Assembly: GCA_017430945.1 (NCBI GenBank)
Contig: JAFRMB010000095.1
Coordinates: forward strand, 1-39,093
Length of the DNA stretch: 39,093 nucleotides
DNA from: Clostridia bacterium
Lineage (GTDB): Bacteria; Bacillota_A; Clostridia; Christensenellales; Aristaeellaceae
Direction: 5' to 3'
In this document: positions 23,345 through 31,312 of the stretch, one piece after another
How the letters are laid out: every line of letters starts with the position of its first letter
Position numbering within the stretch: the first letter of the stretch is position 1
The notes under the pieces: generated by a model
The model's database searches: none
What the model saw: only the letters and a program-made list of their open reading frames with translations
Told to the model about the DNA's origin: nothing
Translations under genes and position numbers: made by a program

Positions 23345-24121
23345 GTGAAAATCTATGAATTCGGCGCGGAACACGAAAGGATCTTCGTGATGTTTCAGTG
23401 CGCGGCGGAACCGTGGTGGGTGTTCAAGGGATCTGCCGAGGCCATGGCACGGGATCACCACGTGTTCCTGGTGATCGCCGACGGGCACGATGAGCAGGGC
23501 ACCACGTTCGTCTCCATCGAAAAAAACGTGACGGATGCCGCCGCGTACCTGCGCTCGAAGGGGGTCCGCCGCATCGATGCGCTCTACGGCGTCTCCATGG
23601 GCGGCGCCAGCGTCATCCGCTTTCTGGCCACCGAGGATATCCCCGTGGAGAAGGCGGTCATCGACGCCGGGATCACGCCCTATCCGTATCCCAAATGGAC
23701 CTGCCGCCTGATCGCACTGAAGGACTGGGCGAACGTCATGCTGGCCACCCGATCCCTGCGGATCATGAAGCTGGCCATGCCGCCCGATCGCTGGACGCCA
23801 AAGGGACAGGACCCGAAGGAACACTACCGCAGGATACTCGAGTTCGAGAAGCATCACTTTTCATCAAAAACCATCTGGCGCGTCTTTTGGGGCACCAACA
23901 ACTACACCATGCCCGACCCGGTGCCGAAGGTCGCCACGCGGATCGAATACTGGTACGGCGAAGAGGAGAGGAAGGCCCGGAAGAACGATCTGGCCTATAC
24001 CCTGAAGGCCTATCCTCAGACGGTGCCGCGGGAATTCAAGGGGCTTGCCCATGCCGAGCTGGTGATGATGTTCCCGGAGCGGTTCTGCGAAGAGGTCACG
24101 CGTTTCCTGCGGGAGGGATAG
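23345..24121 (+). CDS. Alpha/beta hydrolase
   Basis: A 258-aa alpha/beta-hydrolase protein starting with GTG at 23345 (KIYEFGAEHERIFVMFQ), behind AGGAGGG. The nucleophile elbow is YGVSMGGASV (GxSxG); a late AHAELVMMFPE segment probably carries the catalytic His. A cluster of aromatic residues (KTIWRVFWGTNNYTM) may form the lid. No signal peptide. It sits between two aminothiazoline-hydrolase-like genes; its substrate is not known. Confidence 0.85.
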   Translation: MKIYEFGAEHERIFVMFQCAAEPWWVFKGSAEAMARDHHVFLVIADGHDEQGTTFVSIEKNVTDAAAYLRSKGVRRIDALYGVSMGGASVIRFLATEDIPVEKAVIDAGITPYPYPKWTCRLIALKDWANVMLATRSLRIMKLAMPPDRWTPKGQDPKEHYRRILEFEKHHFSSKTIWRVFWGTNNYTMPDPVPKVATRIEYWYGEEERKARKNDLAYTLKAYPQTVPREFKGLAHAELVMMFPERFCEEVTRFLREG

Positions 24122-24124
24122 ACC

Positions 24125-24733
24125 ATGGATCCGCTGAACACGCAATGGTTCTACAGGGGCTTTCGAAAGCAGCTTCGCGCTGAACTCGGCCGGCAGAAGG
24201 CCGAAGCGATCTGGCGGGAGGCCGGGCGGGAATACACGCACATCCTGGCAGCCGATCCCGCGCTGAAGCAGCACGGCGGCGCGATGGCGCTGCCCGCTGT
24301 CGCCCTGTACCGGGCGCTGGAAAAGCACGGGGCAGACGCGGAAGCGTTGTTGAACGGCTACGGCGACCGCATGGGAGAGCGATTCGCGGGGGTCGTGCAT
24401 GGGTTGACCGGCATTCCCGGCGTATCCCGACTGATCTGGAGACATGTGGCGGGCATCATGGACAGGATGAGCGGCGAGAAGCTCGGCTACCGTCGGCGGA
24501 TCGTCTCTGAACCTCCGGATATGTACGGCGTGGACATCCTGTCATGCCCTTATCACGAGCTGGCACGATCGCTTGGGACCGAAAGAGCGGTGCTTTGCAT
24601 CTGCCATATGGACAAGGCATACATGAAGGGCTTCCGTCATATCCGCTATGAACGGACGACGGCCGTCTCGGAAGGCGCGGGATGCTGCGACTATCGCCTG
24701 CGGTTCGATCCGAAAAAGAAACGGGAGGAGTGA
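24125..24733 (+). CDS. L-2-amino-thiazoline-4-carboxylate hydrolase-like protein (paralogue 2)
   Basis: A 202-aa member of the same family: helical N-terminal half, then GVDILSCPYHELARSLGTERA, CICHMDKAYMKGFRHIRYER and GAGCCDYRLRFDPKKK. The C-P, C-x2-D and CD[FY] positions line up with the other paralogues. GGGAGG precedes the ATG by eight bases. It begins three bases after the hydrolase stop. Whether it hydrolyses a thiazoline or another ring is unknown. Confidence 0.85.
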   Translation: MDPLNTQWFYRGFRKQLRAELGRQKAEAIWREAGREYTHILAADPALKQHGGAMALPAVALYRALEKHGADAEALLNGYGDRMGERFAGVVHGLTGIPGVSRLIWRHVAGIMDRMSGEKLGYRRRIVSEPPDMYGVDILSCPYHELARSLGTERAVLCICHMDKAYMKGFRHIRYERTTAVSEGAGCCDYRLRFDPKKKREE

Positions 24734-24740
24734 CTGACCC

Positions 24741-25409
24741 ATGGCGGCGATGGTCAAGATGATCCGGAAGGAATTCATCCGGTATACGAAGGAACACTGG
24801 CCGGATGAGGCGGAGGCGATCATCCGTCGGGCGGACAGGCTCTATCCCGCGCTGTATGCGAAAGCTCCGGACATCGGCGGGCCGGAGAACGTCATGGCGT
24901 ATAACCTCGATCTGCTGATCCTGTCAGCGTCCTTCTATGAGGCGTCCGGCCACCGCATCGACGGCGAGGTCATCACCGAGATGGCAAAGCGGATGTGCCG
25001 GCGATACCGGTTCGTGGGGAAGTTCGTGAACGCGAATCACAAGTGGCAGATGAAGCTCGCGCGCGCCATCCTGTACAGGCGATACACGCCCTATGTGAAA
25101 CTGGTGGAGGAGAAGCTGTCCAGGGGCGAATGGAACAACACCTGGCGCGTGCGCATCGATCCGAGGAACACGGGCGAGGGCATCTGCTTTGATGTGATCG
25201 GCTGTCCGCTGGCGGATTACGCCCGAGCGAACGGGTACATGGGCCTTCTGCCGTACATGTGTGCGGCGGATCACCTGATGTCGGGCCTGGTCCATGCGAA
25301 GCTGATCCGCACGCACACCTGCGCGACGGGCAGTGAGAGCTGCGATTTCTGGTATGTCGGCGACCGGAGCGAAACCGCAAGGGCTTACAGGCAGGTCGAG
25401 ATGAAGTAG
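24741..25409 (+). CDS. L-2-amino-thiazoline-4-carboxylate hydrolase-like protein (paralogue 3)
   Basis: A 222-aa family member with FDVIGCPLADYARANGYM, PYMCAADHLMSGLVHAKLIR and SESCDFWYVGD at its C-terminus, matching the shared Cys/Asp pattern. The N-terminus is helical and basic. The start is ATG 24741 (an alternative is 24750); GGAGGAG is upstream. Only seven bases follow the previous stop. Sequence identity with paralogue 2 is low outside the motif, so the copies are old or specialised. Confidence 0.85.
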   Translation: MAAMVKMIRKEFIRYTKEHWPDEAEAIIRRADRLYPALYAKAPDIGGPENVMAYNLDLLILSASFYEASGHRIDGEVITEMAKRMCRRYRFVGKFVNANHKWQMKLARAILYRRYTPYVKLVEEKLSRGEWNNTWRVRIDPRNTGEGICFDVIGCPLADYARANGYMGLLPYMCAADHLMSGLVHAKLIRTHTCATGSESCDFWYVGDRSETARAYRQVEMK

Positions 25410-25427
25410 TGAAAGGCGGATGATGCG

Positions 25428-25922
25428 ATGAACTGGCCGAGGATCGCACTGGACGGCCTGGCGATGTCGCTGCTGTTCAACGCGGTGGCGGGGCTGGGCT
25501 TCCTCCTGGTCCCGCAAGCCTACAGCACGATGTTCCCGAGGGAGATCCGGATCGCCGCCGCACCATACGTCCGCAGGGAGGATGTTCGGACGATGAAGAT
25601 GATCCTCTGTCCGCTGTATCTGATACTGTTCACGTGGTGTGCATGCAGCGCGCATTCCGCAGGCGTGAGCGGCTTTCGGACGCTCTTTTGGACGGGGTAT
25701 GTGGAGATGACGATGGTCAGCGTCGCCGATTTCATACTGCTCGACTGCTGGCTGCCGCAAAAGATCCGGCACAGGATCAAAGGCGCGGAGCACTGCAGGG
25801 CCTGGGAGCGCAGGGAGTGGCTTTGGAAGCTTGCGATCCCGGAACACGGGCTGCTATGGCCGCTCATCGTCTGCCCGGCTGCGGGGCTGTCTGTGGCGGG
25901 GATCAACTGTCTGCTGGGGTGA
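25428..25922 (+). CDS. Small polytopic membrane protein
   Basis: A 164-aa protein with three to four hydrophobic helices (SLLFNAVAGLGFLLVPQAY, MILCPLYLILFTWCACSA, MTMVSVADFILLDCWL and LLWPLIVCPAAGLSVAGINCLLG). I recognise no family. Its TGA lies six bases before the chosen start of the next gene, with a TGATG arrangement giving an alternative overlapping start. It separates two aminothiazoline-hydrolase-like genes and is probably cotranscribed. Confidence 0.75.
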   Translation: MNWPRIALDGLAMSLLFNAVAGLGFLLVPQAYSTMFPREIRIAAAPYVRREDVRTMKMILCPLYLILFTWCACSAHSAGVSGFRTLFWTGYVEMTMVSVADFILLDCWLPQKIRHRIKGAEHCRAWERREWLWKLAIPEHGLLWPLIVCPAAGLSVAGINCLLG

Positions 25923-25927
25923 TGATC

Positions 25928-26584
25928 ATGAAATACATGGGAATGCCTGTGGGCATGTGGCTGCTGTTCGCCGGTTCATTCAGAAGACAGCTCTCCGGAA
26001 CGCTGGGCTTCGATGCGGCCCGGGCGAGGGAGATCACCGCGGGGGCAAAGCGCAGATACAAGCGGATCATCCGCGGACTTCCGGCGTTTGAAAAGGGCGA
26101 CCGCTTCAGGATGAACATCGTCAGCTGTGCGATGCTGGGCGCTTTCCTGTTGGAGCTGCCGGCGAAGCCGTCGGTCGAACGGGCGGCGGACTACTATCGC
26201 GAGGCCATGTCGATCGGTGCGATGAAGGCGTTCTGCCGCATGGCCGCAAAGCGCAAGTTTACGCCGAGGGACATCGTGGGGATGAAGGCGACCGCCGCGT
26301 TGAACGCCGCGGACCGCAACCCCTACTCCTGGAACATGACGTTCCATCCGTATCCCGACGGCAGCGGTTACGAGGCGCGGTTCACGAAGTGCGGCATCTG
26401 TGTGCTGATGAAGGAGCTGGGACTGTTCGAATACGTCCCAGCTATGTGCCGCCTGGACTATACCATGAGCGAAATGGGCGGCGCGAGCGATTTTTTCCGC
26501 GAGCATACGCTCGCCTCCGGCGGGCTGTACTGCGACTGCGGATACAGGAAGAAGGATATGAGGCGGCATGACGGTCAGGTATGA
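25928..26584 (+). CDS. L-2-amino-thiazoline-4-carboxylate hydrolase-like protein (paralogue 4)
   Basis: A 218-aa divergent member. The first of the shared cysteines appears in TKCGICVLMKELGLFEYVP, then AMCRLDYTMSEMGG and GGLYCDCGYRKKD, so the C-x2-D and final Cys positions are kept while C-P is replaced by C-G. The start is taken at 25928 (MKYMGMPVG) because GGGGTG is eight bases upstream; ATG 25922 overlaps the previous stop. Its end overlaps the next gene by 17 bases. Confidence 0.82.
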   Translation: MKYMGMPVGMWLLFAGSFRRQLSGTLGFDAARAREITAGAKRRYKRIIRGLPAFEKGDRFRMNIVSCAMLGAFLLELPAKPSVERAADYYREAMSIGAMKAFCRMAAKRKFTPRDIVGMKATAALNAADRNPYSWNMTFHPYPDGSGYEARFTKCGICVLMKELGLFEYVPAMCRLDYTMSEMGGASDFFREHTLASGGLYCDCGYRKKDMRRHDGQV

Positions 26585-27485
26585 AATACTCAAGCGACTG
26601 GCGAGGCTCGTGGATCTCAAAGGGCGCTGGGCGGGCATGAGCACGGAGACTCTGCTGGAGGATCGAAGGCGGCAGAACGCAAAGAACCGCATTCCCGAGC
26701 TGAAAGACGACGCGTTTGAGATCAGCCGCATCGAGGTGATGGGCTGCCCGGTCCTGAAGCTGATCCACAAAGAAAAGACGGACCACGCCGACCTGTTTCT
26801 GATCGGCGGGGGCATGATCGCGGCTCCGAGACCGGGCGCGGTCAAAAAGGCGCTGCGCTTTGCGAAGGAAACGGGACTCGACGTGTTCGTGCCGTACTAC
26901 CCGCTCTGCACCGATCATCCGCTGACGAAGGCTTATGAGATGATCCACGAGACCTACCGGGAGATGCTCAAAGACTATCCCGCGGAGCATATCTCCGTCC
27001 TCGGCACCTCGTCGGGCGGCAACCTGGCGCTGGGCATGGTGCCTTATATCAACGACGGCCACGGCGATACGCCCATGCCAGGATACATCATGGCGATCTC
27101 TCCGGGCACCTGCGTGGACACGGACGAGGAATGGCGACGCATGCAGGAACTGGACAAGCTGGATGTGGCGATACCGGCATCCTACATGAAGACCGCCGTG
27201 GAGATCATGCGGCACGGCGACGACAGCGTTCCCGAATACATGATCTGGCTGCAAAAGGGCGATTTCACGAATTGCCCGAGGGTGACGTTCATGTATGGAA
27301 GCGACGAGACGCTTTACGCCTGCGCGCCCTCCTTCGAAGCCGCCATGAAGCGGTACGGTGTGGATCATGAGATGATCGTCGGCGAGGGGATGTTCCACTG
27401 CTATCCCGTCTTTCCGGTCTGCAGGGAGGCGAAAGACGGCTGGGAACAGATGATCCGGCGGATGAAGGAGAATGGCTATGACTGA
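26568..27485 (+). CDS. Alpha/beta hydrolase (hormone-sensitive-lipase-like)
   Basis: A 305-aa esterase-like protein. LFLIGGGMIAAPRPG takes the position of the HGGG oxyanion hole of the HSL family, the nucleophile elbow is LGTSSGGNLAL (GxSxG), the acid is expected in MYGSDETLYA and the His in GEGMFHCYPVFP. It overlaps the previous coding sequence by 17 bases, so translation is coupled. No signal peptide, so it acts on an internal substrate, probably an ester or amide. Confidence 0.9.
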   Translation: MTVRYEILKRLARLVDLKGRWAGMSTETLLEDRRRQNAKNRIPELKDDAFEISRIEVMGCPVLKLIHKEKTDHADLFLIGGGMIAAPRPGAVKKALRFAKETGLDVFVPYYPLCTDHPLTKAYEMIHETYREMLKDYPAEHISVLGTSSGGNLALGMVPYINDGHGDTPMPGYIMAISPGTCVDTDEEWRRMQELDKLDVAIPASYMKTAVEIMRHGDDSVPEYMIWLQKGDFTNCPRVTFMYGSDETLYACAPSFEAAMKRYGVDHEMIVGEGMFHCYPVFPVCREAKDGWEQMIRRMKENGYD

Positions 27486-27552
27486 TGCGCGATACAAGGC
27501 GCTCCCGATTCGGGAGTTTTCAAAAGCGGTCAAGGATCGACCATGCCGCTGA
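27478..27552 (+). pseudogene. Truncated N-terminus of a SAM methyltransferase (remnant)
   Basis: AAGGAG lies seven bases before ATG 27478, which overlaps the preceding stop. The 24-aa product MTDARYKALPIREFSKAVKD matches the opening of clostridial class I methyltransferases as I remember them (K-A-L-P-x-x-E-F-x-K-A), then ends; the rest of the enzyme is missing. Either a deletion remnant or a short leader peptide. Confidence 0.4.
27502..27520 (+). terminator. Terminator-like hairpin
   Basis: CTCCCG-ATT-CGGGAG (27502-27516) followed by TTTT. The six-pair stem lies 17 bases after the stop of the hydrolase, a good place for transcription to end. However, the same bases encode ALPIREF of the methyltransferase remnant, so the pairing may be a by-product of coding sequence. 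Confidence 0.4.
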
Positions 27553-27686
27553 AGCTGGCTACGGAGACTGCGCTCCGAAGCGCTCTGACTGCCGGATGGC
27601 TGAGCGTCGGAAATGTCTGGATGACGGGCGGATCGCTGCAGACGATGAAGCATGCCGTGGAAGACACGGACGGGAAACGACGATAA
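27543..27686 (+). CDS. Short reading frame, 47 aa, uncertain
   Basis: MPLKLATETALRSALTAGWL then SVGNVWMTGG onward, ending in TDGKRR. AAGGA lies six bases upstream of the ATG. It overlaps the end of the methyltransferase remnant in another frame. I recognise no family; it may be a decayed fragment or not translated. Confidence 0.25.
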   Translation: MPLKLATETALRSALTAGWLSVGNVWMTGGSLQTMKHAVEDTDGKRR

Positions 27687-27829
27687 ACGTTCAAAACACC
27701 CGGTCCTCCGGCCGGCGGGGAAGTTGTTTTTCAGAAGCCGCAGGGATTTGAGAAGCTTCGGTGTATCGCGCGGCTCTTCGCGACCTTTGCGCCGGTGGGC
27801 GACGCCATACACACACAGAGGTGACGAGA

Positions 27830-28555
27830 ATGGATCATATCCCGATAGAAGCGCTGCCCTATCGCGTGCCGGTCAGAAAATGGCTGGCGGACCGATATGG
27901 GAAGGAAGCGGATCGGATCTGGGAGAGTGCGGTCGAAAACTACGGCAACTGGCTGCGGGACCTCCCGGACTACGGGGGCAAAAAGAACGGCCACGCCAGG
28001 GCGATCTACGGCGGGCTTTTGATATTTTCGCTGTATCCGGCTCTGCCCGATCAGCCGCCGATCGCCGAGCTGCAGGCGTTCGTGAACCGCCTGTTCATGG
28101 GGTCTTTCACAAAGCTGGGGAAGATATTCGATCTGAATCGGTCGTTCGATATGTGGCTGATCGACAGGGTATTCCGCCGGTCGGGGGATCGGGACCGGAA
28201 GGACATCGATCGGTATCCGGATGGGTTCGTCAACGTGGACGAGCCGTACGACAGAGAGCATCATGCCGCCCGTTATCATTTCACGCAGTGCCCGAACGCG
28301 GAATTTGCCAGACGCCATGATCTGCTTCATGTGCTGCCGCTGATGTGCAATGCCGACTTCTTCGGGATCGGGGAGATCCACGGACAGCTGATCCGCTGCG
28401 GCACCTGCGGCAACAGCGACAGGTGCGATTATCTCGTCGTCGGCAGTAAGAACCGGCTGGCCGCCGAATATGAGACCGTCACGGATGAACAGGGGTTCCT
28501 TGTGAGCCGCAGAAAAGCGCAGAAGGGGATCTCCGGTGCAGAATGGAGGCGTTGA
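27830..28555 (+). CDS. L-2-amino-thiazoline-4-carboxylate hydrolase-like protein (paralogue 5)
   Basis: A 241-aa member, the longest of the five. It carries FTQCPNAEFARRHDLLHVLP, MCNADFFGIGEIHGQLIRCG and SDRCDYLVVGSKNR, the full shared pattern of C-P, C-x2-D and CDY. The C-terminus has an extra 25-30 residues rich in charge. GAGGTG lies before ATG 27830. Its end overlaps none, and the membrane protein gene starts two bases later. Confidence 0.85.
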   Translation: MDHIPIEALPYRVPVRKWLADRYGKEADRIWESAVENYGNWLRDLPDYGGKKNGHARAIYGGLLIFSLYPALPDQPPIAELQAFVNRLFMGSFTKLGKIFDLNRSFDMWLIDRVFRRSGDRDRKDIDRYPDGFVNVDEPYDREHHAARYHFTQCPNAEFARRHDLLHVLPLMCNADFFGIGEIHGQLIRCGTCGNSDRCDYLVVGSKNRLAAEYETVTDEQGFLVSRRKAQKGISGAEWRR

Positions 28556-28556
28556 C

Positions 28557-29063
28557 ATGGATCTTCGGGTCATTCTGATCGAAATGGCCGTCTTCGCGGC
28601 GATCTTCACGGCGATCATATTCGCCTATTATCGCGGCAACAGGAAATACAGCCCCGCGAGCATCCACAATTATCCGCCGGACATCCAGGCGGAATACTTC
28701 AGGACCCATGAAAAGGTCGACGTGAGCTACCGATCCAAAAACGTGCTGCTGACCAAAGGCCTCGGCGTGCTGCTCTTTACCGGGATCCTGCTGGTCTGCT
28801 CTCTGGCTGCCGGAGCAAAGACCTTTCGGCAGGGCTTTGGTTTGACTTTTTGGCTGATGGTATGGATCGGCATCTATGACACCTGCTTCCTCGACTGGGT
28901 GCTGTTCGCCAATCTGCCGATGTTCCGGCTGGAAGGCACCGAGCACATGGACAGGGCCTATCACCAGAAGTGGTTCCACGCGAAGGGGATGCTGTTTCCC
29001 GGCGTCATCTTCGCGCTGATCCCCGCCGCGCTGGTGGGCTGGCTGGTGACCTTGATCCGATGA
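28557..29063 (+). CDS. Membrane protein (YDxxxLDW family, copy 1)
   Basis: A 168-aa integral membrane protein. Helices: VILIEMAVFAAIFTAIIFAYY, GLGVLLFTGILLVCSLAAGA, LTFWLMVWIGIYDTCFLDWVLF and LFPGVIFALIPAALVGWLVTLI. A conserved loop, RLEGTEHMDRAYHQKWFHAKG, lies between helices 3 and 4. GGAGG is seven bases before ATG 28557. It is related to the next gene (same order of helices and the GTE-x7-W-x-Q/K pattern). I know members in Clostridia and gut bacteria but no function. Confidence 0.8.
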   Translation: MDLRVILIEMAVFAAIFTAIIFAYYRGNRKYSPASIHNYPPDIQAEYFRTHEKVDVSYRSKNVLLTKGLGVLLFTGILLVCSLAAGAKTFRQGFGLTFWLMVWIGIYDTCFLDWVLFANLPMFRLEGTEHMDRAYHQKWFHAKGMLFPGVIFALIPAALVGWLVTLIR

Positions 29064-29113
29064 AAATATCGATGAAATCGTAGAGAACAACCTCCCGGAG
29101 GCCTGAAGCCAAA

Positions 29114-29593
29114 ATGATGCTCATCCAACTGATCCTGTACTGCGCCCTGTTTACGCTGATGGTGAAGATAGGTGTGGGAAACAACGCGCTGAATGGCCTG
29201 TTCTTCTATCCAAGGCCCGTGCAGGAAAAGGCATATGCGCTGGGACTGACGGACCGGGAAACCGTCAGCCGCAGGCGAAAGCGCTTCATGATCGCCTTCT
29301 TTGCAGTCATGGCGATCGCCCTGATCCTGATCGTTCGGGTCTGGAACGGCATACATGGCTTTGGGCCGGCGTATCTGCAATCGCTCCTGTTTCTGGAAGT
29401 CATGAACTGGTACGACGGTATCGTGATCGACCGGCTGTGGGTCGGCCACAGCACCTTCTGGGTCATCCCGGGGACGGAGGGGATCCCCTTCGTGCAGACC
29501 TGGCCGCAGGTGCTCAAAAAGCGCGGGATCCTGACGGTGATCTGGATCGCCGGCGCGGCCATCGTAGCCGGACTCATCGCGCTGATCTTCTGA
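29114..29593 (+). CDS. Membrane protein (copy 2, related to the preceding gene)
   Basis: A 159-aa membrane protein with helices LIQLILYCALFTLMVKIGVG, MIAFFAVMAIALILIVRVW, SLLFLEVMNWYDGIVIDRLWVG and IWIAGAAIVAGLIALIF. The loop FWVIPGTEGIPFVQTWPQVLKKRG aligns with RLEGTEHMDRAYHQKWFHAKG of the preceding gene, and NWYDGIVIDRLW with IYDTCFLDWVLF. The ribosome binding site CCTCCCGGAGG is itself self-complementary, which could lower translation. Function unknown. Confidence 0.78.
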   Translation: MMLIQLILYCALFTLMVKIGVGNNALNGLFFYPRPVQEKAYALGLTDRETVSRRRKRFMIAFFAVMAIALILIVRVWNGIHGFGPAYLQSLLFLEVMNWYDGIVIDRLWVGHSTFWVIPGTEGIPFVQTWPQVLKKRGILTVIWIAGAAIVAGLIALIF

Positions 29594-29843
29594 TCGGCTC
29601 ACGGGGGACGGCGTCCAACATCGACGAACGAAGGACGCGAGCGCATGATATTTGGAAAGCGTCTGCCAACATATGACCCTGATCCGCGCACGCCAAAGCG
29701 ATGTGTCACCCGATGCGGAGGACCCGACCGGGTCTGTCGCGATGCGGTGGTCATATCCGCAGCCTCCTGACCGGAACGGCGATCCGCGCCCGGTCTGTAT
29801 GTTCAACGGGCCGACGGCTCAGATCATCAACGGAGCATAGAAC

Positions 29844-30308
29844 ATGATCGTACAGAAGACATCCGTCTTTCCGGCGGACAGAGATGCGGTATTCCAAAGT
29901 CTGCTGAAGCCAGCGACGCTTCAGTACATCGCCCGGCCCTATGTTGCGTTCGATCCCGTGGAAGGCGCGTCGGTGCGTTGGACGGCCGGAAGCACCTCCG
30001 CCTACCGCTTGCGGCTCTTCGGGCGCATTCCTTTCGGCACGCACACGATCCATATCGTGCGATCCGACCCGGAGGGCATCAGCAGCCGGGAGGGCAATGA
30101 ACATGTGCCCGTGTGGGACCACGACATCCGGTTGCGCCGACTGGACGACGGCCGCACGGAATACACCGACCGCGTGGAGATCCGGGCCGGGTGGAAGACG
30201 TGGTTCGTCTGGCTGTGGGCGAGCGCGTTCTACGCGCATCGGCAGCGGAGATGGATCCGACTGCTGGAGGAGAATAGAGGCGGGACCACCGGGATCCCGG
30301 TGAAATGA
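29844..30308 (+). CDS. SRPBCC/polyketide-cyclase-like protein
   Basis: A 154-aa protein with the START/SRPBCC look: an N-terminal strand-helix MIVQKTSVFPADRDAVFQSLLKP, repeated beta strands (TSAYRLRLFGRIPFG, HTIHIVRSDP, TEYTDRVEIRAG) and a C-terminal amphipathic helix WLWASAFYAHRQRRWIRLLE. Such proteins bind a hydrophobic ligand. GGAG is eight bases before the ATG. The 250 bases before it hold no gene I can support, only an unlikely 41-codon frame at 29645-29770. Confidence 0.75.
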   Translation: MIVQKTSVFPADRDAVFQSLLKPATLQYIARPYVAFDPVEGASVRWTAGSTSAYRLRLFGRIPFGTHTIHIVRSDPEGISSREGNEHVPVWDHDIRLRRLDDGRTEYTDRVEIRAGWKTWFVWLWASAFYAHRQRRWIRLLEENRGGTTGIPVK

Positions 30309-30335
30309 CAGGATGACGGCGGGAGGCGGCAGGAA

Positions 30336-31202
30336 ATGAAAGGCATGAAAAGGGCCTCGGTGCAGTCAGAGGGCTTCGAGGGGATCCTGTATCCCGGGAA
30401 CGGGCGGAAGGACAAAGTCCTCATCGTGATGTCGGGTTCCGACGGCGGGATGACCCTGACGAAGCAGGAGTCGGGATTCTATCACAGAAACGGGATCCCT
30501 GCTCTGGCGCTGGCACTGTTCAAAACGAAGCAAACGCCCCGGGAACTGTCCCGCGTGCCCGTGGAGTATGTGGAGAGAGCCATCGCCTGGCTGAAGGAGC
30601 AGGGTTATGAGAAGATCGGCATCGACGGCACATCCAAGGGCAGCGAAATGGCGCTGGTGGCTGCATCCCTGTTTCCGGCGCTCTCCTGCGTGATCGTGCG
30701 CGTCCCGTCCCATTTCATCAGCGAGGGCCTGTCCGGCAGCGGGAAGGACAAGGCTCCGTCCGGTACCTCCTGCTGGAGCTATCGGGGAAAGGAGCTGCCT
30801 TACGCGCCCTACCGAAGCCGGACGTTCGATATCCTCAAAATGTTCATGCGGGAAAAGGAGATGCGCATCATCGCCTTCAACCGGGAAAAGGATGTGACGC
30901 CGGAGACGATCATACCCATCGAGAGGATCAAGGCGCCGGTGCTGATGCTGTCCTCGAAGCACGACGAAGTCTGGCCGTCCTTTGAGTGCGCGACCATCAT
31001 GGAGAATAAGCTGACGGACATCGGTTTTCCATATCCGCACAAGCACGTGGCCTATGAACACATGAGCCATGCCGTGCTGACGAAGCTGCCGTGGATCTAC
31101 AAAATGGCCTTCAAGTCCGAAAGACGGGACCCGAAGGCCTGCAGGAAGGATCGCGAAGCACTGAAGCGTGAACTGCTCGGGTGGGTGAACGGCGATTGGT
31201 AA
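30336..31202 (+). CDS. Acyl-CoA thioesterase/BAAT-C-like alpha/beta hydrolase
   Basis: A 288-aa alpha/beta-hydrolase of the BAAT C-terminal/acyl-CoA thioester hydrolase type. The start GFEGILYPGNGRKDKVLIVMSGSDGG gives the oxyanion hole; GIDGTSKGSEMAL is the nucleophile elbow (GxSxG), SSKHDEVWPS holds the acid and YEHMSHAVL the His, so the triad looks complete. Family members hydrolyse acyl-CoA or related thioesters. GGGAGG lies nine bases before the ATG. Last plus-strand gene before the regulators; convergent with the DtxR-like gene. Confidence 0.88.
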   Translation: MKGMKRASVQSEGFEGILYPGNGRKDKVLIVMSGSDGGMTLTKQESGFYHRNGIPALALALFKTKQTPRELSRVPVEYVERAIAWLKEQGYEKIGIDGTSKGSEMALVAASLFPALSCVIVRVPSHFISEGLSGSGKDKAPSGTSCWSYRGKELPYAPYRSRTFDILKMFMREKEMRIIAFNREKDVTPETIIPIERIKAPVLMLSSKHDEVWPSFECATIMENKLTDIGFPYPHKHVAYEHMSHAVLTKLPWIYKMAFKSERRDPKACRKDREALKRELLGWVNGDW

Positions 31203-31312
31203 GGGAGGACCGGTCCGGCCCCTCGAGGATAAGGAGCGAACGGCGGTAGACACCTCCGCGCGCAGAAAGCGATCCGGCCGATCCCACTGTACTGCCGGAC
31301 TGCGGACGACCG

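Larger units (their letters stand above)
27486..27829. other. Intergenic stretch with remnants and one short reading frame
   Basis: No full-length gene. It holds a terminator-like hairpin (27502-27520), the end of the methyltransferase remnant, a 47-codon reading frame (27543-27686), and a weak hairpin at about 27703-27718 (CCGGTC/GGCCGG) with a T-run ten bases on. The region probably lost a methyltransferase gene. Confidence 0.5.

Noticed and set aside
29645..29770. Possible 41-aa protein MIFGKRLPTYDPDPRTPK onward.
   Set aside because: Only a weak AAGGA upstream, no recognisable family, and an odd Cys/Arg composition. I keep it as a doubtful frame in an otherwise empty interval.
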